DNA of 50,413 nt, from the NCBI GenBank assembly GCA_012798755.1, contig JAAZMP010000001.1:1-50413 (forward strand), read 5' to 3'. The position numbers and the translations under genes were made by a program. Below, piece by piece: positions 44,270-50,413 of the stretch (positions are counted from its first letter, which is position 1; the number at the start of each line of letters is the position of its first letter). The stretch comes from Bacillota bacterium (GTDB taxonomy: Bacteria; Bacillota; Dethiobacteria; DTU022; UBA8154). Under the pieces are notes generated by a model that searched no databases, was not told the origin of the DNA, and saw nothing but the letters and a program-made list of their open reading frames with translations.

Positions 44270-45757
44270 TTATAAAATTCTTCCCGAAGGTATTAAATCT
44301 GCGGATATGTTTTCCTCGTCTTCTTCCAGTTTCCTGGTGAGATAGCTCATAATCCAAAGAGAACTGATGATACCGAAGCCGACATTGGCCAGGGCAACGG
44401 CTCCCCAAGCCCCCCAGGCTCCCCATCCAAGCAAAAGGGTAAAAATGCTGGCTCCGGCTGCCTGAAAGATCAGCAGTCGGACAAGGATGTTGATAAAAGG
44501 AGGAATGCCGCGGCCCATCCCTTGAAAAGTAGAGTTGGCCAGCAAACCGGCGCCCAAAAAGCAATAAGTCAGAGCTGTAAGCCGGAAGTATTGGCTGCCA
44601 AATCTTACCACGTCACTGTCCATGCTGAATATTTTAATCAGGTAAGGGGCCAGGATAATGACTAAAATTCCCATGGGGATCATTATTTGAAAGACGAATT
44701 TGCGTCCCGCCATAAAAGTTTCTTTTACCCGTTCCAATTTCCCGGCACCGTAATTTTGCCCTGACATAATCACCGTTCCGGCAGCCAGACCTACCAGTGG
44801 CAGGATCATAATGGCCTCGACGCGAAAACCGATTCCAAAAGCAGCTACAAGAGTGTTTCCCTGGGGCAGCTGCATCAAAATAAAATTAAAAATCAGCAGA
44901 GAAAAAGAGAGAAAGCTTTGATTCAGCGATGCCGGCGCACCAACGGATATTATTTCTTTCAGCTGTTGCCAACGCAGGGCAAAACGGCGGAAATCGAGGC
45001 TGAAAATACCCTTGCCCCGCCGGTAAAAATCAAGAGCATAAAGGCAGCCTATGAGCCAGGAGATGGCTGTAGCGATAGCGGCACCTTTTACCTCCAACCG
45101 GGGGAAAAACCAAAGCCCGAAAATAAAAAAAGGATCAAGGATGATATTGCTGACACTGGCGACAAGCAACATGCGCATGGAAGCAGAGGTTTTGCCTTCT
45201 CCCCGCAGGGTACCGTCAAAAACGTGCAGGAGATATTTGACGATGCCGGCTAAAATTATAACCCAAACATAATCATAGGACATCTTATAGATTTCGCCGC
45301 TGGCACCCATAAATTTCAGGACTGCCGGGAAAAGCGGCATTCCAACCAGGATGATTATCAAGCCGGTGGCCACTGCCAAGCCGATTCCTTGTTTACCCGT
45401 TTCCGCGGCAAATTCCTTCTCACCGGCACCTAAAGAGCGCGCCACTGCGGAACTGACGCCGATAGTAAGCCCCGCACCGATGGCGATCAAAAACATATAG
45501 ATAGGAAAGGTAAAGCCCATGGCCGTAATGGCATCATTTCCCAGGCGGGAAACATAAAAAGTATCCACGACATTAAAGACGGTTATGGAAGACATGCCGA
45601 TAATGATCGGGTAAGAAAGTTTGAGCAGGGAAGGTAAAATCCGTCCCTGCAAAAGAGCATCGGCGTTGGTTTTAGCCCGGCTACCCGGGTGTTCGTTTGT
45701 AGTTTTAGTTTCATTTGCTTCCTGACTGTTACTGCTTAAGCTATTTTTTTTATCCAT
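44270..45757 (-). CDS. MATE-family efflux transporter
   Basis: A 495-residue membrane protein with about 12 hydrophobic segments in two homologous halves. Typical MATE marks are LLKLSYPIIIGMSSITVFNVVDTFYVSRLGNDAITAMGFTFPI and, in the second half, SVGAPASLNQSFLSFSLLIFNFIL, AAFGIGFRVEAIMILPLVGLAAGTVIMSGQNYGAGK. Such proteins export cationic compounds in exchange for Na+ or H+; the substrate is unknown. A polar 35-residue N-terminal tail precedes TM1. ATG 45757 follows AAGGAGA. The leader contains a promoter and a probable attenuator. Confidence 0.93.
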   Translation of the reverse strand: MDKKNSLSSNSQEANETKTTNEHPGSRAKTNADALLQGRILPSLLKLSYPIIIGMSSITVFNVVDTFYVSRLGNDAITAMGFTFPIYMFLIAIGAGLTIGVSSAVARSLGAGEKEFAAETGKQGIGLAVATGLIIILVGMPLFPAVLKFMGASGEIYKMSYDYVWVIILAGIVKYLLHVFDGTLRGEGKTSASMRMLLVASVSNIILDPFFIFGLWFFPRLEVKGAAIATAISWLIGCLYALDFYRRGKGIFSLDFRRFALRWQQLKEIISVGAPASLNQSFLSFSLLIFNFILMQLPQGNTLVAAFGIGFRVEAIMILPLVGLAAGTVIMSGQNYGAGKLERVKETFMAGRKFVFQIMIPMGILVIILAPYLIKIFSMDSDVVRFGSQYFRLTALTYCFLGAGLLANSTFQGMGRGIPPFINILVRLLIFQAAGASIFTLLLGWGAWGAWGAVALANVGFGIISSLWIMSYLTRKLEEDEENISADLIPSGRIL

Positions 45758-45913
45758 AATTTCTCCTTCAAATATAGGTGCGAAACAAGTGCCCTATCGC
45801 TGTAATCAAACTAAAAACGGCAGGCCGGAAAAGAGCGCCTGCCTTTTTTCTTTTCTGGCGCAACTACAAATTCTCTCCTAAAATATTATGTCACTTGCGC
45901 CGGCTCCTGTCAA
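45758..45913 (-). promoter_or_regulatory. MATE promoter and possible attenuator leader
   Basis: On the minus strand TTGACA (45913-45908), 17 bases, then CATAAT (45890-45885) form a promoter. Within the leader a GGCAGGC/GCCTGCC stem (45819-45843) followed by GTTTTTAG on the minus strand looks like a terminator inside the leader. A segment upstream of it, at 45859-45850 (GCCAGAAAAG on the minus strand), can pair nine of ten bases with CTTTTCCGGC of the terminator loop (45833-45824), an antiterminator-like alternative. The stem also carries T on the plus side. No ligand class recognised. The rest of the gap, 45914-46105, shows no gene. Confidence 0.5.
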
Positions 45914-46105
45914 TAAAAGCTATTTAGGTCACGTATTTTTTTTATCTAAAGAGGTAAGCTTTAAATACACTACGTGAACAGCTTTATCGATTGGGATAGA
46001 ACGACTTTATACGAAAATTGAAAATAAACGGGACAGATATTTCCCTAAAAAAGTTGATTACATGAGCAGCCCTTGGGAAACGTAAGGAGGCGTTTTTATT
46101 TTTTT

Positions 46106-46618
46106 ATGAAAAAACCTGCAGCGCAGTTAAAGGAAAAAGCGAAAGGCAAATACGATAAGCTGGATACTGTCTTGGAAAAATACAAAGGCCGCGGGGGTGT
46201 TCTGGTTAAAGTGCTTCAGGAAGCCCAGGAAATGTATGGGCACCTACCCCGCGAACTTCTGATTCATGTCGCCTATGAACTGGATGTGCCTCTAAGCGAG
46301 GTTTACAGCGTTGTTAGCTTTTATTCACTTTTCAGGACTAAGACTACCGGCCGTATTCATTTAGAAGTTTGCAGCGGCACAGCCTGTTATGTTAAAGGAA
46401 TGGAAGATCTTCTGGAATACTTCAGGGAAAATCTATCCCTTAGACCGGGGGGGATTACAGATGATGAAAAATACAGTTTAACAACATCCAATTGCATGGG
46501 CGTTTGCAGTTCTGCACCGGTTATTAAAATCGGAGGGGAGCTGCACGGGGAGATGACTTTGGAAAAATTGCAGCAGCTTTTGAAGGAGCATGAGAATGAC
46601 AAGCAGACTCAGAGATGA
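46106..46618 (+). CDS. NuoE-like [2Fe-2S] subunit of the hydrogenase complex (HydC type)
   Basis: The 170-residue thioredoxin-like ferredoxin has four cysteines in the NuoE pattern: EVCSGTACYVKG and TSNCMGVCSSAPVI, binding a [2Fe-2S] cluster. It also has the family helix KVLQEAQEMYGHLPRELLIHVAYELDVPLSEVYSVVSFYSLF. In the multimeric hydrogenases it passes electrons near the NADH site. ATG 46106 is the only clear start; AAGGAGG (46083-46089) is 16 bases away, which is longer than usual. The NuoF-like gene starts inside its 3' end. Confidence 0.92.
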   Translation: MKKPAAQLKEKAKGKYDKLDTVLEKYKGRGGVLVKVLQEAQEMYGHLPRELLIHVAYELDVPLSEVYSVVSFYSLFRTKTTGRIHLEVCSGTACYVKGMEDLLEYFRENLSLRPGGITDDEKYSLTTSNCMGVCSSAPVIKIGGELHGEMTLEKLQQLLKEHENDKQTQR

Positions 46619-48461
46619 GCTTAAAGAAAAAGTAGCCCAAACCAAACCGGAAGAAAGGCATATCCTGCTTTGCGGAGGAGTGCCCTGCCGGTCGCTGCGC
46701 TGCCTCGAAGTTAAAGAAGCGGTTTCAGACGAGCTGCACAAACACAATTTCGAGGAAAAAGTAAAAGTCCTGGAAACCGGCTGCATCGGCAATTGCAAGC
46801 TCGGTCCCTCTTTAATCATCTTTCCTGAAGGGGTGGTTTATCGCCGTCTGAAAACGGAAAATGCCCGGGAAATTATCGAAGAACACGTTCTTGGCGGCAG
46901 GCTCCTTGAACACCTGTTGCACCGGGACAGTATCTCCGATGAGTTGCAACACCGCAGGGAAGATATGCCTTTCTTTCAAAGGCAGCGGCGGCTCGTTTTA
47001 AAAAATTGTGGCATGATTTCCCCCGGAATCAATTCTTATTTAAGCAACCAAGGCTATGCGGCACTGGCCAAAGCACTTACAGAGCTGACTCCGGAAGAAG
47101 TAATAGCAGAGGTGAGCCGTTCGGGTTTAAGAGGACGCGGCGGCGGTGGCTTTCCTACAGGAAGAAAGTGGCAGGCCGCCAGGGATACACCCGGCGCAGA
47201 AAAATATGTGATCTGCAACGGTGACGAAGGCGATCCGGGGGCCTTCATGGATCGCAGCATCATGGAGGGCGATCCCCATAGCGTCCTTGAAGGTCTGATT
47301 TTGGCTGCCTACGCCGTAGGCGCCGGGCAGGGCTATATCTATGTGCGCGCCGAATATCCCCTGGCTGTCCAAAGACTGGAAAGAGCTATCGGTGAAGCAC
47401 GCAAATCCCATTTTTTGGGGGATAATATCTTAGAACAGGAATTTAGTTTCGATCTGGAGATCAGGGTTGGCGCCGGTGCCTTTGTTTGCGGCGAAGAAAC
47501 GGCGCTTATTACCTCCGTGGAAGGATCCCGGGGTGATCCCAACCCGCGCCCTCCTTTTCCCGTACAAAAAGGTGTTTGGGGCTGCCCCACAGTGATCAAT
47601 AATGTAGAAACACTGGCCAACATTCCTGCGATTGTTTTAAACGGCGCTGCCTGGTTTGCCGAAACCGGCACCGAAAAAAGTAAAGGCACCAAAGTTTTTG
47701 CCCTGGCCGGCAAGGTGCGGCATACCGGGCTGGTAGAAGTGCCCATGGGGACGACTTTGCGAGAAATCATTTTTGACATTGGAGGCGGCATCCCTGCAGG
47801 CAAAAAATTTAAAGCAGCACAAACAGGGGGGCCTTCCGGTGGCTGCCTAACCGAAGAGCATCTGGATCTGCCCCTTGACTATGATTCCTTAAAAGCTGTA
47901 GGCAGCATCATCGGTTCCGGTGGCTTGATCATCATGGACGAAGATTCCTGCATGGTCGATGTGGCCCGCTATTTCTGTGATTTCAACCGCCAGGAATCCT
48001 GCGGCAAATGCACCCCCTGCCGTATCGGCAACAAAAGAATGCTGGAAATCCTGGAAAAGATTATCTCCGGGCAAGGCGAGGAAAAAGATCTGCAAAGGCT
48101 CGAAGATCTCGCCCTATTGATCAAAAATGCCTCCCTGTGCGGCCTGGGCCGCTCTGCCCCCAACCCCGTGCTTAGCACCATGAGACATTTTCGCGATGAA
48201 TACCTGGCACATATTAAAGATAAACATTGCCCGGCCGGGGTTTGCCCAGAACTTAGCCGTTATTACATAGATGCCAAAGAATGCCGCGCCTGTGGTCTTT
48301 GCGCCAGAATATGCCCGGTGGAAGCCATCTATGAAGTCGAAAATGAAAGAGTTTACCGCATCGATCCGGAGAAATGCGTTGACTGCGGACAATGCCAAGA
48401 GGAATGTCCTTTTGAGGCAATTGAAGGCGGCAGAAAAAGAAAGAAGGTGGCCGGTGTATGA
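46596..48461 (+). CDS. NuoF-like NADH/FMN subunit of the hydrogenase complex (HydB type)
   Basis: A 621-residue flavoprotein. The N-terminus is a NuoE-like [2Fe-2S] domain (LLCGGVPCRSLRC ... TGCIGNCKLGPS). The central NuoF core has GRGGGGFPTGRKWQAARD (FMN), GAGAFVCGEETALITSVEGSRGDPNPRPPFP (NADH) and the SLBB fold. Then comes the [4Fe-4S] site ESCGKCTPCRIGNKRML. The C-terminus is a two-cluster ferredoxin (CRACGLCARICP, CVDCGQCQEECP). This is the HydB layout of NADH-dependent and electron-bifurcating [FeFe] hydrogenases. AAGGAG points to ATG 46596 rather than 46590. It overlaps the upstream gene by 23 bases and the hydrogenase gene by four. Confidence 0.93.
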   Translation: MTSRLRDELKEKVAQTKPEERHILLCGGVPCRSLRCLEVKEAVSDELHKHNFEEKVKVLETGCIGNCKLGPSLIIFPEGVVYRRLKTENAREIIEEHVLGGRLLEHLLHRDSISDELQHRREDMPFFQRQRRLVLKNCGMISPGINSYLSNQGYAALAKALTELTPEEVIAEVSRSGLRGRGGGGFPTGRKWQAARDTPGAEKYVICNGDEGDPGAFMDRSIMEGDPHSVLEGLILAAYAVGAGQGYIYVRAEYPLAVQRLERAIGEARKSHFLGDNILEQEFSFDLEIRVGAGAFVCGEETALITSVEGSRGDPNPRPPFPVQKGVWGCPTVINNVETLANIPAIVLNGAAWFAETGTEKSKGTKVFALAGKVRHTGLVEVPMGTTLREIIFDIGGGIPAGKKFKAAQTGGPSGGCLTEEHLDLPLDYDSLKAVGSIIGSGGLIIMDEDSCMVDVARYFCDFNRQESCGKCTPCRIGNKRMLEILEKIISGQGEEKDLQRLEDLALLIKNASLCGLGRSAPNPVLSTMRHFRDEYLAHIKDKHCPAGVCPELSRYYIDAKECRACGLCARICPVEAIYEVENERVYRIDPEKCVDCGQCQEECPFEAIEGGRKRKKVAGV

Positions 48462-50221
48462 TCACTTTGACGATCGATAAACAGCAAGTTACAGTAGAAA
48501 AGGGTACTTCCGTCCTGGAGGCGGCGCGCCAATTGGGGATCGATATTCCTACGCTTTGTTATTTGAAAGATCTCAATGCCCCGGCCGCCTGCCGTGTCTG
48601 CATTGTGCAGGTGGAAGGGCGGCCCACTTTTGACGCTTCCTGCGTGCTGCCGGCCGAGGAAGGTATGGTTGTTTACACCAACACCCCGGAGGTATTAGCG
48701 GCGCGGAAGCAAATTTTGGAACTTTTTCTCTCCGATCATCCTTTTGAATGTTTGACCTGCGAACGCAGCCTCAACTGCGAACTGCAGCGCCTGGTCAAGC
48801 GCTATGGCATCCGGGATCTGCATATCGAAGGCGAGCGAAATCATTTTATAACAGATGATCTTTCCCCTTCCGTGGTGCGAGAGCCCGACAAATGCGTCCG
48901 TTGCCGCCGCTGCATCTCTGTCTGTGAAAATTACATCACGGCTTTTGTCTATAGGATGGTGGAACGCTCCTTTCAATCCATTGTCGCCCCGGCCTATAAT
49001 GGTTCCTTAATGGAAAATTCCTGTATCTATTGCGGGCAGTGCATTACGGTTTGTCCCACCTCTGCGTTGCGGGAAAAAGACTCCACCGCCGAAGTATGGG
49101 AGGCGCTGGCCAATCCCGACCTGCATGTGGTCGTGCAGACAGCCCCGGCCATACGAAGCTCCATTTCCGAGGAATTCGGCTTCCCCGTAGGATCACCGGT
49201 AGAAGGACAGATGGTTGCCGCCCTGCGCCGCCTGGGTTTCGCTCGCGTTTTTGATGTCTGTTTTGCAGCCGATATTTGCGTCATGGAAGAATCTACAGAA
49301 TTCTTGGAACGCCTAAAAGAAGGAGGCCCCTTTCCCCAATTTACCTCCTGCTGCCCCAGCTGGATCCTTTTCTGCGAAAAATTCTACCCCCAGCTCGTCG
49401 ATAACCTTTCAGCAGTCAAATCACCCCAACAAATATTCGGCGTACTGGCCAAAACATACTATGCCAAACAAGAGGGCTTAGATCCTTCCAAGATGTTCGT
49501 CGTCTCCATCATGCCCTGCGTATCCAAAAAATATGAACTTCTAAGGCCCGGAATGAGCGCCAGCGGTTTTCAAGATGTAGATGCCGAACTTACCACCAGG
49601 GAATTTGTCCAGATGTTATACCAAGCGGGGCTGGACATAAAAAAGCTGCCCCCGGAAGAATTTGACTCTCCCCTGGGTTCCGCCAGCGGGGCGGGGATTA
49701 TTTTTGGTTCTTCAGGAGGGGTAATGGAAGCAACGTTGCGCACAGTATATGAAAAACTCAGCGGAGAACCCCTAAAGCGGCTGGAGCTGGACGAGGTGCG
49801 TTCACAAGAATACAAAAAGGCAACAATTCACGCCGGAGAACACGAACTAAAAGTAGCCGTAGCCCGCGGCACAGGCGCAGCCCGGAGACTGATCGACAGG
49901 ATGTTGGAAGGAGAAGAAGAATACCACTTTGTAGAAGTGATGGCCTGCCCCGGAGGCTGCGTAGGCGGCGGCGGTCAGCCCATCTATTTCGAGACAAACG
50001 ACTGGAATGAACAGATCAGCCACCGGGCCAAACGCTCCTCCGGGCTCTACGATCTCGATCGACAAAAAGAATACCGCAAAGCACACGAAAACCCCGCTGT
50101 TTTACAACTATATAAAGACTTCCTGGGCGAACCCGGCAGCCCCCTGGCCTACAAACTCCTCCACTCCCGCAACTTCCCCCGCAAACTCTACTCCGAACAA
50201 CCCCTCCTTATCCAAAAATAA
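48458..50221 (+). CDS. hydA: [FeFe] hydrogenase catalytic subunit (HydA type)
   Basis: The 587-residue enzyme produces or oxidises H2. The N-terminus has a [2Fe-2S] plant-type ferredoxin (CYLKDLNAPAACRVC), a His-Cys3 [4Fe-4S] domain (HPFECLTCERSLNC) and two [4Fe-4S] sites (CVRCRRCISVCE, CIYCGQCITVCP). The H-cluster motifs are TSCCPSW (296-302), MPCVSKKYE (352-360) and MACPGGCVGGGGQP (about 495-508). Cys 299, the presumed proton relay, is present. The subunit set with NuoE- and NuoF-like proteins identifies a trimeric HydABC-type, probably confurcating NADH and ferredoxin. It lacks the C-terminal [2Fe-2S] extension of some HydA proteins. ATG 48458 overlaps the upstream stop. Confidence 0.95.
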   Translation: MITLTIDKQQVTVEKGTSVLEAARQLGIDIPTLCYLKDLNAPAACRVCIVQVEGRPTFDASCVLPAEEGMVVYTNTPEVLAARKQILELFLSDHPFECLTCERSLNCELQRLVKRYGIRDLHIEGERNHFITDDLSPSVVREPDKCVRCRRCISVCENYITAFVYRMVERSFQSIVAPAYNGSLMENSCIYCGQCITVCPTSALREKDSTAEVWEALANPDLHVVVQTAPAIRSSISEEFGFPVGSPVEGQMVAALRRLGFARVFDVCFAADICVMEESTEFLERLKEGGPFPQFTSCCPSWILFCEKFYPQLVDNLSAVKSPQQIFGVLAKTYYAKQEGLDPSKMFVVSIMPCVSKKYELLRPGMSASGFQDVDAELTTREFVQMLYQAGLDIKKLPPEEFDSPLGSASGAGIIFGSSGGVMEATLRTVYEKLSGEPLKRLELDEVRSQEYKKATIHAGEHELKVAVARGTGAARRLIDRMLEGEEEYHFVEVMACPGGCVGGGGQPIYFETNDWNEQISHRAKRSSGLYDLDRQKEYRKAHENPAVLQLYKDFLGEPGSPLAYKLLHSRNFPRKLYSEQPLLIQK

Positions 50222-50222
50222 C

Positions 50223-50355
50223 AAATGACAAGGGGAGATGACAAGGGGAGATGACAGATGACAGGGGGACGGTTTTCTGACACCAAAGATGACAGGGGGA
50301 CGGTTCTCTGACACCAAAAGATGATAGATGACAAGGGGACGGTTCCGTTGACATG
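50223..50355 (+). repeat. Short direct repeats of the GGGGACGGTTCT type (REP-like array)
   Basis: Two units GATGACAGGGGGACGGTTYTCTGACACCAAA lie at 50257-50287 and 50288-50318, and a third, GATGACAAGGGGACGGTTCCGTTGACA (50328-50353), is variant at its end. They are preceded by shorter GATGACAAGGGGA copies from 50223. The array sits between the hydrogenase gene and a gene starting MPRKP, as REP arrays do beside REP-associated tyrosine transposases. Confidence 0.8.
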
Positions 50356-50376
50356 CTTTTTTTAAAGTGATATTCT
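50348..50376 (+). promoter_or_regulatory. Promoter of the terminal gene, -35 within the last repeat
   Basis: TTGACA (50348-50353) and TATTCT (50371-50376) have a 17-base spacer. The -35 hexamer forms the end of the third repeat unit, where the other units read CTGACA. Confidence 0.6.
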
Positions 50377-50397
50377 TTGCCATGGAGGTGTTTTTTC

Positions 50398-50413
50398 GTG
50401 CCTAGAAAACCCA
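50398..50413 (+). CDS. First codons of a probable REP-associated tyrosine transposase (partial)
   Basis: GGAGGTG (50385-50391) is followed by GTG CCT AGA AAA CCC (MPRKP) at the window edge. MPRK is the common start of IS200-like/RAYT transposases in Clostridia, and the flanking short repeats fit. Only five codons are visible, so this is inference from context. Confidence 0.5.

Overview
The window is a replication-origin region from an anaerobic, probably spore-forming Firmicute (class Clostridia in the broad sense, Peptococcaceae/Desulfotomaculum-like; this placement is inference). The evidence is the gene order rpmH-rnpA-yidD-yidC-jag-mnmE running away from dnaA-dnaN-recF-gyrB-gyrA, strong AGGAGG ribosome binding sites with many TTG/GTG starts, a T-box leader, RemB, YtaF and GerM-type domains, and an NADH-linked [FeFe] hydrogenase. 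No oxygen-respiration gene is seen.

Layout. 1-4022 (minus): start of a probable rsmG, then mnmE, jag, yidC, yidD, rnpA, rpmH. 4023-6018: bipartite oriC around dnaA, with DnaA-box clusters on both sides and a DnaA-trio-like unwinding element between dnaA and dnaN. 6019-13619 (plus): dnaN, recF, a DciA-like gene, remB, gyrB, gyrA. 13653-17249: a membrane-anchored FAD protein, a carboxyltransferase subunit (pycB/oadA type) and a cysteine hydrolase. 17535-24833: a sigma-A promoter and T-box leader (specifier most likely a valine codon) ahead of ilvE-ilvD-ilvB-ilvN-leuC-leuD; ilvC, leuA and leuB are absent here. 24977-29992: an EF-G-like GTPase, ddl, pdxS and a family 4 uracil-DNA glycosylase. 30027-34374: response regulator, histidine kinase, and a large lipoprotein with a beta-propeller and GerM-like domains, resembling the actinobacterial MtrA-MtrB-LpqB module. 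34593-38285: argS, serS and three tRNAs.

38635-43102 is more accessory: a small coiled-coil protein made of near-identical 21-bp repeats, an unassigned structured leader before a thioredoxin-fold protein, and a minus-strand iron-uptake operon (feoA, feoB split in two, ytaF). 43410-45757: tadA, tRNA-Ser(CGA) and a MATE transporter with an apparent attenuator. 46106-50221: a three-gene hydrogenase operon (NuoE-like, NuoF-like, HydA-like). The window ends in short direct repeats and the first codons of a probable REP-associated transposase.

How the parts work together: the origin block supplies replication initiation, clamp, repair, supercoiling, membrane insertion and tRNA modification. The ilv/leu block makes branched-chain amino acids under tRNA-charging control. 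The hydrogenase couples NADH (and possibly ferredoxin) to H2. Function calls come from motif reading alone; no database search was run.
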